DNA of 64,000 bases, taken from contig NC_014720.1 in the NCBI RefSeq assembly GCF_000166775.1, positions 1,296,501-1,360,500 on the forward strand. Reading direction: 5' to 3'. This DNA is from Caldicellulosiruptor kronotskyensis 2002 (GTDB taxonomy: Bacteria > Bacillota > Thermoanaerobacteria > Caldicellulosiruptorales > Caldicellulosiruptoraceae). A program made the position numbers and the translations under genes. Of the stretch, positions 25,073 through 36,523 are shown piece after piece (position 1 is the stretch's first letter; every line of letters begins with the position of its first letter). The notes under the pieces were generated by a model. That model saw only the letters and a list, made by a program, of their open reading frames with translations. It was not told the origin of the DNA and did no database searches.

Positions 25073-26185
25073 GGAAAAAATTTGCTGGTAAATTTTCAAA
25101 GTATTCATAACTGTTTTTTCCCAGCTATAACTTTTTGAAAGAAAATAACCCTTTTGAGCAAGCTGATTTCGCAGCTCTACATTTTCTAATACAAGCAGTA
25201 TTTTTTGAGCAATGTCTTCTTCGGAATAAGGGTCAACATACAGAGCAGCATCCTTTAAAACTTCAGGTAGACAAGTTGTGTTGCTTACTATAGTCGGGAC
25301 TTTGCAAGCCATTGCCTCAAGTGGTGGAAGACCAAACCCTTCGTACAGTGATGGATATACAAAAAGCAAAGCACCGTTGTATATATATGGCATAAATTCT
25401 ACATCCACATAAGAAAGAAAATGTACGTGGGAAGTGAGCTTAAGATTTTCAACCAGATTTTTTATTTCCTCATAACTTCTGCTGAACTTCCCCGGTATAA
25501 CAAGATGGATGTGCTCGATTTTTTCTCTTATTAAGGAATAAGCTTTGACCAATCTTTTAAGATTTTTCCTCGGCGAAAAACCACCTACATAAAGGATGTA
25601 TGGAAAATCAATGTTAAATTTTTGCGAAAGAAAGTTTTTGACTTCATCTTCTGGTAATGGCTTGTATATGTCTTCTGCTGCTAAATATGTTACAAATACT
25701 TTTGATGGATGGATGTCGAAGTATTCGCAAATATCTTTTTTGGAAAACTCAGATACAGTGATGATGCAGTCGGTTATTTTTATAATTTTTGGGACGACAT
25801 CTCTAAATATTCTCAAATAGCCCGGTCCAACTGTTTCAGGAAGCCTGAAAGGAATTATGTCATGCAGAGTAATAATGTAACTGCACTTTTTAGACAGAGG
25901 AAGCCCAATGCCATTTTGAGGGACATGATATATATCAATATCATTTTGAAGTATAATCTCTTTTATCATAATTTCTTCCCAGAACTTATCTATCTGCTGA
26001 GGAAGAAGGTTGATGTTTATATTCTGTGCAAGTACAAATTCTGTTTCGCAGCTATCAGGCCAAATTATTAAATATTCATTTTCTTTGTCGAGTTTTTTGA
26101 TATAATTTAAAAGCTGATAGGTGTATGTGCCAATACCGGAACCTCTATACCATTTAGCAGCTCTACCATCAATACCAATTTTCAT
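25061..26185 (-). CDS. glycosyltransferase family 4 (GT-B fold)
   Basis: A protein of about 374 residues. The N-terminus MKIGIDGRAAKWYRGSGIGT is the typical nucleotide-sugar GT4 opening. The C-terminal donor domain shows YVGGFSPRKNLKRLVKAY and the EGFGLPPLEAMACKVP region with the two-glutamate motif. GT4 enzymes transfer hexoses with retention of configuration onto lipids, polysaccharides or proteins; the donor and acceptor are unknown. The frame is open to an ATG at 26239 (392 residues), but ATG 26185 gives the family-like N-terminus and avoids touching the divergent gene. Neither start has a strong SD. Confidence 0.85.
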   Translation of the reverse strand: MKIGIDGRAAKWYRGSGIGTYTYQLLNYIKKLDKENEYLIIWPDSCETEFVLAQNININLLPQQIDKFWEEIMIKEIILQNDIDIYHVPQNGIGLPLSKKCSYIITLHDIIPFRLPETVGPGYLRIFRDVVPKIIKITDCIITVSEFSKKDICEYFDIHPSKVFVTYLAAEDIYKPLPEDEVKNFLSQKFNIDFPYILYVGGFSPRKNLKRLVKAYSLIREKIEHIHLVIPGKFSRSYEEIKNLVENLKLTSHVHFLSYVDVEFMPYIYNGALLFVYPSLYEGFGLPPLEAMACKVPTIVSNTTCLPEVLKDAALYVDPYSEEDIAQKILLVLENVELRNQLAQKGYFLSKSYSWEKTVMNTLKIYQQIFSLKY

Positions 26186-26263
26186 GATTTTTTCATTTTC
26201 AATTAGGTCAATTTTATTATATGATATTAGTATTCTCATGTGTTAAAAGGGAGTGATCAAGAA

Positions 26264-27202
26264 GTGACGGTGAATTTTGTTGTTGATAAAGAGCTGGCAG
26301 GGGTAAAAGTGGAAAAAGCCATAAAAAAGAAATATCCTACAATTCCAATGAGTGTAATTTTTAAAATGCTCAGGAGAGGAGAAATTATTGTAAGTTTTCT
26401 TCCTGCTCAAAAAGGACAGGTTTTGAGGTTTGGAGATACAGTGAGTTTTGAGATAGAAGATAGATTTTTGGAGCACAAAAAAGAGGAGATTCTTAAAGTG
26501 TACGAGGATGACAACATTGTTGTAATTGACAAACCATACGGAATTCCATCACATCCAGATTCGAACAATGAGTACTCTGTTGTCAGCTGGATAGAAGATA
26601 ATTATTCCAATAAAGAAGAGCTTCCTCAGCTTTGTCACAGGCTTGACAGGAATACAGCAGGACTTATGATCATTGCAAAAAATAGACAAGTTTTAAGCGA
26701 GATGTTAAAATATATGAGTAGAAGGGCAATTATAAAGAAGTATTTATGTATAACTAAAAAAGCTGATTTGCCAGAAAGTGGAGTGCTTGTTCACTATCTT
26801 AAAAAAGATTCAAAAAAGAGCAAAGTATATATTTCTGACTTTCCACAAGATGGCTATTCAGAAGTGGTGACAGCATATAAGATTGTAAGACAAAAAGATG
26901 ACTTGCAGCTTGTAGATGTTGAAATCAAGACAGGTAAAACCCATCAAATCAGAGCGCAGCTTGCGCACATTGGGCTTTGCATCTTGGGTGACAGCAAGTA
27001 TGGTGATTGGAAGCTAAATAAAAAGTACAAGGCAGATATGCAGGCCTTGTGTGCTTATTATCTTAAATTTGAGATTGGGAAGAAAGGTATTTTAAGGTAT
27101 TTGGATGGTCAAAAGATAGTAAAAGAGACAGTAGAATTCCCGGTTGATATCGAAGGTTTTTCTTCAATAAACGTATATAAAGAAAGAGGGCTGGAGATAT
27201 GA
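26264..27202 (+). CDS. RluA-family pseudouridine synthase
   Basis: A protein of about 313 residues. The N-terminus (about 1-75) has an S4-like fold (VKVEKAIKKKYPTIPMSVIF). The catalytic domain carries the RluA signature HRLDRNTAGLMIIAKN with the active-site aspartate, and the KTGKTHQIRAQLAHIG motif. It isomerises uridines in 23S rRNA or tRNA; the target site cannot be read. The start is GTG 26264 because AAGGGAG (26247-26253) lies 10 nt before it; an earlier GTG at 26240 lies upstream of that SD. Its stop overlaps the next ATG (ATGA), so it is coupled to the CapA-like gene. Confidence 0.9.
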   Translation: MTVNFVVDKELAGVKVEKAIKKKYPTIPMSVIFKMLRRGEIIVSFLPAQKGQVLRFGDTVSFEIEDRFLEHKKEEILKVYEDDNIVVIDKPYGIPSHPDSNNEYSVVSWIEDNYSNKEELPQLCHRLDRNTAGLMIIAKNRQVLSEMLKYMSRRAIIKKYLCITKKADLPESGVLVHYLKKDSKKSKVYISDFPQDGYSEVVTAYKIVRQKDDLQLVDVEIKTGKTHQIRAQLAHIGLCILGDSKYGDWKLNKKYKADMQALCAYYLKFEIGKKGILRYLDGQKIVKETVEFPVDIEGFSSINVYKERGLEI

Positions 27203-28446
27203 GAAAGCTTTTATATGCATTGGGGTCGTTTATCATAATACTTTTGATAGGGATAAATGCTCTTTTTTACTATGAAAACATGTACATCAAAAAATACATT
27301 CCTGTCTCAGCTGAGGTTTACCAAAAACCTCAGCAAAAGACTTTGCAAAAGACACAGCAGAATAAGAATACTTCTGCTAAAAACAATTCTTTGTCTGTTA
27401 AGCTTAAGTCCCAGCCAAAAGAATACAAGGCAAGTTTATTTATGGCAGGAGATGTGTTTTTCAACGGCTATCTTTTAAAATCTTATTATGACAGGCAATC
27501 TCAGAATTATGTATTCGGGGACATCTTGGAAAACGTTAAAGATATCACTTATTCGGACCTTAGTATTTTCAAGTTTGACAGCACAATTACTGACAATATT
27601 CCTGTTTCAACATATGGGAAATACAACGCTCCAAAAGAGGTTTTAGATGTGCTCAAGTCAGCTGGATTTAATCTTGCGGTACTTTCATCATCGCATATAT
27701 TTGATGGAAAGGTGGAAGGTTTGAAGAAAACAATAAATAATTTGAAAGAGGTAAAGATTGAAACAGTAGGCGTTAAGTTCTCTCAAGAAGAACATACTTC
27801 AAAAGTTTTAGATATAAATAACATAAGAATTGGTGTTGCTGCATTCACAAAAGATCTTTCATCAGTCTATTTGGGAGTAAGTTCTACTTATAAAGATTTT
27901 GTTAGTCTTCTTGACAAGGATGAGATACAAAATGAGATTGAGTACTTGAAAGGACTCAATTGTGACATTATAATAGCATATACAAACTGGGGAGTTGAAA
28001 ATTCAAACTCAGTTAGTTTTGAGCAGAAAGAGTTTGCAAAAGAGCTTATAAAGAATGGTGTTGATATTGTAATTGGTACTCATACTCATACAATTCAGCC
28101 GTTTGAAAAGATTAAAATTGAGGATGAGTCAGGCAATATAAAAGAGGGGATAGTATTTTATTCGCTTGGTAATTTCCTGTGTGACCAGACAGTTATTTTT
28201 CCATACAATAGGTTTGGTTTGACAGTGAGACTTGATCTTGTTAAAAAAGAGAATAAGATCACTAAAAAGATATCAGTTGAACCAATATATATCTTTAGAA
28301 AGACAAGAAGAAATGCAAGTTACTATGATTTTGTTGTTCTTAAAGCAAAAGACATTTTAAATAGAACTGATGTAAAGACATCCTACATTAATTATGCCAA
28401 AAAACTGCTTGAAGATGTTGAGAAATGGCTTAAAAATGTGCAATGA
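27199..28446 (+). CDS. CapA/PgsA-like metallophosphatase-fold membrane protein with altered metal motifs
   Basis: A 415-residue protein. The N-terminal membrane anchor is at about residues 5-26, then a Q/K/T-rich linker, then a CapA domain from about 80: FMAGDVFFNG, GVDIVIGTHTHTIQPFEK and FYSLGNFLCDQ. Two usual motifs are altered: the NNH-type motif reads SSSHIFDG and the HWG motif reads TNWGVEN. In the family these contribute metal ligands, so activity may be changed. CapA proteins are linked to poly-gamma-glutamate or wall modification. It overlaps the preceding gene by 4 bp and is followed by lepA. Confidence 0.82.
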   Translation: MRKLLYALGSFIIILLIGINALFYYENMYIKKYIPVSAEVYQKPQQKTLQKTQQNKNTSAKNNSLSVKLKSQPKEYKASLFMAGDVFFNGYLLKSYYDRQSQNYVFGDILENVKDITYSDLSIFKFDSTITDNIPVSTYGKYNAPKEVLDVLKSAGFNLAVLSSSHIFDGKVEGLKKTINNLKEVKIETVGVKFSQEEHTSKVLDINNIRIGVAAFTKDLSSVYLGVSSTYKDFVSLLDKDEIQNEIEYLKGLNCDIIIAYTNWGVENSNSVSFEQKEFAKELIKNGVDIVIGTHTHTIQPFEKIKIEDESGNIKEGIVFYSLGNFLCDQTVIFPYNRFGLTVRLDLVKKENKITKKISVEPIYIFRKTRRNASYYDFVVLKAKDILNRTDVKTSYINYAKKLLEDVEKWLKNVQ

Positions 28447-28481
28447 ACAAAATTTTTTGTGCGTAGGGGGATTATACTGAG

Positions 28482-30290
28482 GTGGAGAGAAGACAGGACA
28501 GAATTCGTAACTTTTGCATAATAGCTCACATAGACCATGGAAAGTCAACCTTGGCTGACAGAATAATTGAGCTCACAGGGGCACTCACAGAAAGAGAGAT
28601 GCAGGACCAGGTACTTGACACCATGGATATAGAAAGAGAAAGAGGAATTACCATAAAAGCCCAGGCGGTAAGGCTCAACTATAAAGCAAAGGATGGCAAG
28701 GAATATATCTTTCATCTGATAGATACTCCTGGTCATGTAGACTTTACCTATGAAGTTTCACGAAGTCTTGCTGCTTGTGAAGGTGCAATTTTGGTTGTTG
28801 ATGCAACCCAAGGCATTGAAGCGCAGACCCTTGCAAATGTCTATCTTGCACTTGAACATAACTTAGAAATAATACCTGTTATAAACAAGATTGACCTACC
28901 AAGTGCAAGACCTGAAGAAGTCAAAAAAGAGATAGAAGATGTGATTGGACTTGATGCATCGGATGCACCGCTCATTTCAGCTAAAATGGGCATTAACATT
29001 GAAGAGGTTTTGGAACGGATAGTAAGAGACATTCCACCTCCGAAAGGTGACGATACAAAACCGCTAAAAGCTTTGATTTTTGATTCGCTTTATGACAACT
29101 ACAAAGGTGTTTTGGCATATGTAAGAGTTTTTGATGGTGTTGTGAAACCTAATATGACTATTAAGATGATGTCAACTGGTGCTCAGTTTACTGTGACAGA
29201 GGTAGGATATTTTAAACCTGGAATGCTAATCCCGTGCGAGGAGCTAAGAGCCGGGGATGTTGGTTACATTGCAGCGTCAATTAAGACAGTGAGAGATACA
29301 AGGGTTGGTGATACCATAACTGATGCGAACAATCCGGCTGATGAGCCTCTGCCGGGCTTTAGAAGATTAAACCCAATGGTGTTCTGTGGAATTTATCCAA
29401 CAGGAGATACAAAGTACGAGGAGCTAAAAGAAGCTTTAGAAAAGCTTCAGCTCAACGATGCAGCGTTGTTTTTTGAACCAGAAAGCTCAGCAGCGCTCGG
29501 TTTTGGTTTTAGATGTGGATTTCTTGGACTTTTGCATATGGAGATTGTTCAAGAAAGGCTTGAGAGGGAATATGATTTGAACATAATCACAACAGCACCT
29601 TCTGTTGTATTTAAAGTTACAAAGACAAATGGTGAGGTTTTGTACATTGACAATCCAACAAAACTGCCACCCCCGAACGAGATTGCCAAGATGGAAGAAC
29701 CAATGGTAAAGGCAACTATCATGGTACCGAACGAATTTGTAGGTAGCGTGATGGAGCTGTGCCAGGAAAGAAGAGGAATTTTTAAAGACATGTCATATAT
29801 TGAGACAACACGTGTTATTCTCACTTATGAGATGCCTCTTATGGAGATTGTGTATGACTTTTTCGATGCTCTAAAGTCAAGGTCAAAAGGTTATGCTTCA
29901 TTTGATTATGAATTTATAGGTTATGCTGAGTCAAAGCTTGTAAAGCTTGACATTATGATAAAAGGCGAGGTTGTTGACGCGCTTTCGTTTATTGTTCATA
30001 AGGATAAAGCTTATCAAAGGGCAAGAAGAATTGTTGAGAAGTTAAAAGAAGAGATCCCTCGACACTTATTTGAAATACCAATTCAAGCTTGTATTGGCAG
30101 CAAGGTTATAGCAAGAGAAACAGTAAAAGCTTTGCGAAAAGATGTGCTTGCTAAGTGTTATGGCGGTGACGTTACAAGAAAGAAGAAGCTTTTAGAGAAG
30201 CAAAAAGAAGGTAAAAAGCGAATGAAACAGGTAGGAGAGGTTGAGATACCGCAGGAGGCATTTATGGCTGTTTTAAAGCTTGAAGACTAA
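28482..30290 (+). CDS. lepA: elongation factor 4 (LepA), translational GTPase
   Basis: A 602-residue protein of normal LepA length. The G domain begins [13 protein letters not shown], with G2 [11 protein letters not shown]3 DTPGHVDF and G4 NKIDLP. Domains II, III and V and the LepA-specific C-terminal domain ([20 protein letters not shown], rich in basic residues to the end) follow. LepA binds ribosomes and back-translocates or affects initiation. The start is GTG 28482. It lies 35 bp after the CapA-like gene and 42 bp before hemW, the usual lepA-hemW-hrcA order in Gram-positives. Confidence 0.97.
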   Translation: MERRQDRIRNFCIIAHIDHGKSTLADRIIELTGALTEREMQDQVLDTMDIERERGITIKAQAVRLNYKAKDGKEYIFHLIDTPGHVDFTYEVSRSLAACEGAILVVDATQGIEAQTLANVYLALEHNLEIIPVINKIDLPSARPEEVKKEIEDVIGLDASDAPLISAKMGINIEEVLERIVRDIPPPKGDDTKPLKALIFDSLYDNYKGVLAYVRVFDGVVKPNMTIKMMSTGAQFTVTEVGYFKPGMLIPCEELRAGDVGYIAASIKTVRDTRVGDTITDANNPADEPLPGFRRLNPMVFCGIYPTGDTKYEELKEALEKLQLNDAALFFEPESSAALGFGFRCGFLGLLHMEIVQERLEREYDLNIITTAPSVVFKVTKTNGEVLYIDNPTKLPPPNEIAKMEEPMVKATIMVPNEFVGSVMELCQERRGIFKDMSYIETTRVILTYEMPLMEIVYDFFDALKSRSKGYASFDYEFIGYAESKLVKLDIMIKGEVVDALSFIVHKDKAYQRARRIVEKLKEEIPRHLFEIPIQACIGSKVIARETVKALRKDVLAKCYGGDVTRKKKLLEKQKEGKKRMKQVGEVEIPQEAFMAVLKLED

Positions 30291-30331
30291 ACCATTTGGT
30301 TAAAATAAAAAAAAGGAAGTGCAAGCCACAA

Positions 30332-31465
30332 TTGAGAAATATAGGACTATATATTCACATTCCTTTTTGTAAAAGAAAGTGTTATTACTGTGATTTTGTG
30401 TCATATGAAAATGTTGATGATGATGATGTGATTTTTGCATATTTTAGCGCGCTTGAAAATGAATTAATTTATTATAAAGAAAATTATGATATAGAGATAG
30501 ACACAATTTATTTAGGGGGTGGTACACCTTCTTCTATTTCTGCAAATTATATCTTGAAACTATTAGAATTTATATGTTCAAATTTCAAGATTAAAAGCAA
30601 CTGCGAGATAACCATCGAAGCAAATCCTGAGAGTATCACACATGAGAAACTTCAAAGTTACAGCTTGGCAGGAGTAAACAGGCTAAGTATAGGGATACAG
30701 TCGCTAAACGATGTAGAACTGAGAGCAATTGGTAGAGTCCATGACTCTGAGGTTGCGCTTAAGATTTTAAGTAGAGTACCTTTATATTTTGAAAATTTTA
30801 GCGTTGATGTTATCACAGGTCTTCCATATCAGACTTTTAAAAGTTTTATGCAAACACTCAATACACTTTTGGAATTTTCACCGCCTCATGTGTCAATTTA
30901 TTCACTGAAGATAGAAGAGGGAACATTTCTTTTTGAAAGATATGAAGAGTATAAGAGCTTGTTGCCAAGCGAAGATGAAGAAAGAAGAATGTTCTGGTGG
31001 GCAAAAAGAATACTTTCTGAGATTGGAATTTATCATTATGAGATCTCTAATTTTGCTAAGAAAGGTTTTGAGTGCAAACACAACTTGAAATACTGGAATG
31101 TAGAGGAATACATTGGAGTTGGCTGTGCAGCTCATTCATTTTTTGAGGGTTACAGGTATTATAATACTTCTAATATAAACGAATATGCTAAGAAAATTAA
31201 AGAAAATGGTTTAGCTGTGGAAGGGAAAGAGTTTATTTCAAATGAAGAAAGTGAAAAGGAGTTTATCATATTAGGGCTAAGAAAGATAGAAGGATTTTCT
31301 CTTGATGAATTTAGAGAAAGATTTGGCGTAGAGTTTGAAAGAAAGTACAACTCTCAAATTGAGAAGCTGAAAAAATATGGATTGATAGAGGTAAACAACA
31401 GCCGTCTAAAACTTACAGAGAGAGGAATTGACCTTGCAAATTTAGTATGGATGGAGTTTGTTTAA
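30332..31465 (+). CDS. hemW: HemW-family radical SAM protein
   Basis: A protein of about 377 residues. The radical-SAM [4Fe-4S] motif is C13-x3-C17-x2-C20 (CKRKCYYC). Further HemN/HemW-family markers are LGGGTPSS, EANPESI, GVNRLSIGIQS and the HNLKYW signature. HemW is a haem chaperone for respiratory enzymes; it lacks the extra features of the coproporphyrinogen oxidase HemN. TTG 30332 is preferred because AAAAGGAAGTG lies 10 nt before it; the in-frame TTG 30296 has no SD. It ends just before the CIRCE promoter. Confidence 0.92.
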   Translation: MRNIGLYIHIPFCKRKCYYCDFVSYENVDDDDVIFAYFSALENELIYYKENYDIEIDTIYLGGGTPSSISANYILKLLEFICSNFKIKSNCEITIEANPESITHEKLQSYSLAGVNRLSIGIQSLNDVELRAIGRVHDSEVALKILSRVPLYFENFSVDVITGLPYQTFKSFMQTLNTLLEFSPPHVSIYSLKIEEGTFLFERYEEYKSLLPSEDEERRMFWWAKRILSEIGIYHYEISNFAKKGFECKHNLKYWNVEEYIGVGCAAHSFFEGYRYYNTSNINEYAKKIKENGLAVEGKEFISNEESEKEFIILGLRKIEGFSLDEFRERFGVEFERKYNSQIEKLKKYGLIEVNNSRLKLTERGIDLANLVWMEFV

Positions 31466-31493
31466 AAAGGTCAAAGAAAGTCAAAAATATACT

Positions 31494-31559
31494 TGACAAA
31501 AATCTACTTAAGTGATATCTTATATCTTAGAATTAGCACTCATCAACAGAGAGTGCTAA
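31494..31559 (+). promoter_or_regulatory. hrcA-grpE-dnaK promoter with CIRCE operator
   Basis: TTGACA (31494-31499) is followed by a weak -10 (TATCTT 31516-31521 or TATATC 31521-31526). A perfect CIRCE element, TTAGCACTC-N9-GAGTGCTAA, occupies 31533-31559. CIRCE is the HrcA operator, and it overlaps the probable transcription start and ribosome-binding region. Confidence 0.95.
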
Positions 31560-31575
31560 CAGTAAGGTGAGGAAA

Positions 31576-32607
31576 ATGTTGGATGAAAGAAAAAGAAGAA
31601 TACTTGAAGCTATCATAGATGATTATATAAATACAGGTGAGCCTGTTGGCTCAAGAACAATTGCTAAGAAGTACATTTTTGGTATTTCTTCTGCTACAAT
31701 CAGAAACGAGATGTCAGACTTAGAGGAGATGGGATACTTAGAGCAGCCCCACACATCAGCTGGTAGAATTCCTTCAGATAAGGGCTACAGGTATTATGTT
31801 GATGAGCTGATGAAGGTATCAAGGCTTTCGCCACAGCAAGTTGAATTTATAAGGTCGCAACTTGATATCAAATTCAATGAAATAAACGAATATATGGAGA
31901 ACATTGCAAAGATAATATCTAACCTTACAAACTACACAGCAGTAATTTCAACACCAAATGTTAAAAAGAGCTTTATAAAGTATCTTCAGCTTGTACCAGT
32001 TGACACCAAAAGATATATACTAATTTTAGTGACAAACACAGGTCTTGTAAAAGATATTCTCTTGGACAAACCAGAAAATGTAGACATAAAAGATTTTATA
32101 TATATATCAAATATCCTTAATGAGAAACTAAGTGGGCTTAGACTTGAAGATATTGACCAAAAAATTGTGCTTGAGATTGAAAACATACTTGGCAAAAACA
32201 AGACAATCTTGTCACCAATAATTGAAAATGTACTGCGCACAATCAGTGCAGCTGACAGCACAGAAGTTGTTTTAAGTGGAATTAAGAACATGTTTGATTT
32301 TCCTGAGTTTAGTGATGTTCTAAAAGCAAAGATATTCCTCCATATATTTGAGCAAAAGGAGATGTTAAGACAAATAATAAACTCTGCAATGCATGAACAT
32401 ATAACCATCAGAATTGGTACAGAAAATCCAATAGAGGATTTAAAAGAGTGCAGTGTTGTTCTTTCCACTTACAGAATAGGTGACAGTATTGCCGGTTCAA
32501 TAGGTATAATTGGCCCAAAAAGACTGAGATATTCTCAGACAGTTTCACTGATTGATTACATTTGTGACACTTTATCTGATATTTTGACAAGACTTTTTAC
32601 AGAATAA
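31576..32607 (+). CDS. hrcA: heat-inducible transcription repressor HrcA
   Basis: A protein of about 343 residues. The N-terminal winged helix (ERKRRILEAIIDDYINTGEP, GISSATIRNEMSDLEEMGYL, PHTSAGRIPSDKGYRYYVD) is the HrcA DNA-binding region; the GAF-like inserted dimerisation domains follow. It binds the CIRCE site just upstream and represses its own operon until heat shock depletes active repressor. ATG 31576 is chosen because AAGGTGAGG overlaps the upstream GTG 31567. It is the first gene of hrcA-grpE-dnaK. Confidence 0.96.
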   Translation: MLDERKRRILEAIIDDYINTGEPVGSRTIAKKYIFGISSATIRNEMSDLEEMGYLEQPHTSAGRIPSDKGYRYYVDELMKVSRLSPQQVEFIRSQLDIKFNEINEYMENIAKIISNLTNYTAVISTPNVKKSFIKYLQLVPVDTKRYILILVTNTGLVKDILLDKPENVDIKDFIYISNILNEKLSGLRLEDIDQKIVLEIENILGKNKTILSPIIENVLRTISAADSTEVVLSGIKNMFDFPEFSDVLKAKIFLHIFEQKEMLRQIINSAMHEHITIRIGTENPIEDLKECSVVLSTYRIGDSIAGSIGIIGPKRLRYSQTVSLIDYICDTLSDILTRLFTE

Positions 32608-32623
32608 ATTAAAGAGGTGATTT

Positions 32624-33307
32624 GTGAAGATGCTTGACATGGAAAACAAAGATCTAAAGAGCGAGGAGGTAAACTCTTCTGAGGCTCAGACTTTAGAAGA
32701 AACTAATTCCGAGGGAAAAAATGAGAATATGCAACATTTTCAAGAACCTCAAGAGGACGCAGCAAAAACACAGGAAAATGATGGGGCAAATGAAAGTAGT
32801 GAAGATATTGAGGTTGAACCTCACCAAGAGGACACTGTGGAAACTTTAAAAAAGCAGCTTGAAGAGAAAGAAAGGGAGGTTGAAGAGTACAAAAGTCTAT
32901 GTCAAAGAATAGCTGCTGATTTTGATAACTATAAAAAGAGAATAGCAAAAGATAAAGAGAATATGTATTATGAAGTTGTTGCTGATGTTGTTGGAAAACT
33001 CCTTCCGATTGTTGACAACTTTGAAAGAGCAATTGACTCTGCAAAAAATTCAAAGGACACAAATGATGAACTTTTAAAAGGACTCGAAATGATAAAAAAA
33101 CAGATTGATGATATCTTTTCAAAACTTGGTGTTGAGCCAATTGAGGCTTTGAATAAAGAATTTGACCCGTACCTTCACAATGCAATTATGCATGTTGAAG
33201 ATGAAAGGTACGGTAAAAATGTTGTAATTGAAGAATTTCAAAAAGGTTACAAGATAAAAGATAGAGTTATTAGATATAGCCTTGTAAAGGTTGCAAATGC
33301 TAATTAA
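32624..33307 (+). CDS. grpE: GrpE nucleotide exchange factor
   Basis: A 227-residue protein. The long N-terminal acidic and Gln-rich region (about 1-75) is followed by a coiled coil (VETLKKQLEEKEREVEEYKS) and the GrpE head (ADFDNYKKRIAKDKENMYYE, then FDPYLHNAIMHVEDERYGKN). GrpE releases ADP from DnaK. The start is GTG 32624 or ATG 32630; GAGGTGA is the SD. It lies 17 bp after hrcA and 51 bp before dnaK. Confidence 0.95.
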   Translation: MKMLDMENKDLKSEEVNSSEAQTLEETNSEGKNENMQHFQEPQEDAAKTQENDGANESSEDIEVEPHQEDTVETLKKQLEEKEREVEEYKSLCQRIAADFDNYKKRIAKDKENMYYEVVADVVGKLLPIVDNFERAIDSAKNSKDTNDELLKGLEMIKKQIDDIFSKLGVEPIEALNKEFDPYLHNAIMHVEDERYGKNVVIEEFQKGYKIKDRVIRYSLVKVANAN

Positions 33308-33313
33308 ATTTAA

Positions 33314-35182
<1,869 letters not shown>

Positions 35183-35206
35183 AGACTGTGATATAAACAA
35201 GGTAGG

Positions 35207-35250
35207 GGACCAAAGTCATGAAGTGTTTAAAAATGGCTTTGGTCCTTTTT
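35207..35250 (+). terminator. terminator after dnaK
   Basis: A 13-bp stem (35207-35219 with 35233-35245, one G-U pair) closes a 13-nt loop and is followed by TTTTT. It separates the CIRCE-controlled unit from dnaJ. Confidence 0.9.
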
Positions 35251-35258
35251 ATGATTAT

Positions 35259-35287
35259 TTGTTAAATTCATGTTATTGGTATATAAT
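35259..35287 (+). promoter_or_regulatory. separate promoter of dnaJ
   Basis: TTGTTA (35259-35264), a 17-bp spacer and a perfect TATAAT (35282-35287) lie 31 bp before the dnaJ ATG. No CIRCE sequence is present between it and the gene. Confidence 0.8.
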
Positions 35288-35318
35288 AATATTCAGTAAA
35301 GTAAGCGGGTGATAAAGA

Positions 35319-36485
35319 ATGGCACAAAAAAAAGACTACTATGAGATTTTAGGTGTTCCAAGGAATGCAACAGAAGAAGAGATAAAAAGAGCCTACAGAA
35401 GACTTGCAAAACAATACCATCCTGATGCAAATCCAGGTAATAAAGAGGCAGAAGAAAAATTTAAGGAGATAAACGAGGCATACGAAGTCTTGAGCGATCC
35501 TGAAAAGAGAAAGCTTTATGACCAGTTTGGTCATGCAGCGTTTGACCCGAAATATGGTGCACAAGGTAGCGGTGGTTTTTCTGGTGGATTTGGCGGTGGA
35601 TTTGCTGACTTTGATTTTGGCAGTTTTGGTGATATTTTTGAAGACCTGTTTGAAGGCTTTGATATATTTGGAACATCCAGAAGAAGAAAAGAAGCACCAA
35701 GAAAAGGTGCTGATATATATGTCGATTTAGAACTTACTTTAAAAGAGTCTGTATTTGGCTGTGAAAAAGAGATTCCAATTTACAGAACTGAAAAATGCAG
35801 TAGTTGTGGTGGAAGTGGTGTAAAACCAGGTTCTGCACCTGTGAGATGTCAAAAGTGTGGCGGCACGGGCCAGATAAGATCAAGACAGGCAACATTCTTT
35901 GGGGAGTTCACCACCATAAAAACCTGTGATGCATGCGGCGGAACAGGAACTATTATAACAGACCCATGCAGAGAATGTGGTGGAACGGGAAATGTAAGAA
36001 GACAGCGACGAGTAAAGATTAATATTCCAGCAGGAATTGATGATGGCCAAGTGATAACGTTAAGAGGCGAGGGCGAGAGCGGCATCAAAGGCGGTCCTAA
36101 CGGTGATTTGCATATTAGAATAAAAATAGTACCTCATCCTGTGTTCAAAAGAGTCGGGCAGGACCTTTATATTGAGGTTCCAATAACATTTGTTAATGCA
36201 GCTTTGGGTGGCGAGATAGAAATTCCAACGCTTGATGGTAAGACAAAGGTGAAAATTGAACCAGGAACACAAAATGGTGATGAGGTCAGAATTAGAGGCA
36301 AGGGCGTTCCGAACCTGCGATCGCGAGGGAGAGGCGACCTTGTTGTGAAGTTTATAGTGGAGGTTCCAAAAAAGCTTACAGAAAAGCAGAAAGAGCTTTT
36401 GAGAGAGTTTGAAAGAATTTCAACAGAAGAGGGATATGAAAAGAGAAAACATTTTTGGGATAGGATAAGAGAAGCTTTTTCTTAA
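35319..36485 (+). CDS. dnaJ: DnaJ (Hsp40) co-chaperone
   Basis: A 388-residue type I DnaJ. The J domain has HPD at 34-36. A Gly/Phe-rich region lies at about 80-115. The zinc domain has four CxxCxGxG repeats ([32 protein letters not shown]), then the C-terminal substrate-binding domains. It stimulates DnaK ATPase. It has its own promoter and starts a run of genes with short spacing: prmA, rsmE, the cysteine desulfurase and thiI. Readthrough from the dnaK terminator is possible. Confidence 0.98.
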   Translation: MAQKKDYYEILGVPRNATEEEIKRAYRRLAKQYHPDANPGNKEAEEKFKEINEAYEVLSDPEKRKLYDQFGHAAFDPKYGAQGSGGFSGGFGGGFADFDFGSFGDIFEDLFEGFDIFGTSRRRKEAPRKGADIYVDLELTLKESVFGCEKEIPIYRTEKCSSCGGSGVKPGSAPVRCQKCGGTGQIRSRQATFFGEFTTIKTCDACGGTGTIITDPCRECGGTGNVRRQRRVKINIPAGIDDGQVITLRGEGESGIKGGPNGDLHIRIKIVPHPVFKRVGQDLYIEVPITFVNAALGGEIEIPTLDGKTKVKIEPGTQNGDEVRIRGKGVPNLRSRGRGDLVVKFIVEVPKKLTEKQKELLREFERISTEEGYEKRKHFWDRIREAFS

Positions 36486-36523
36486 GACATTTTTGAGTTT
36501 GAAAGAAGGAGAAGAAAGAACAA

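Noticed and set aside
31986..32703. Minus-strand ORFs opposite hrcA and the adjacent grpE start
   Set aside because: They lie opposite well-supported coding sequences, lack an SD and have Ile/Ser-rich shadow composition.
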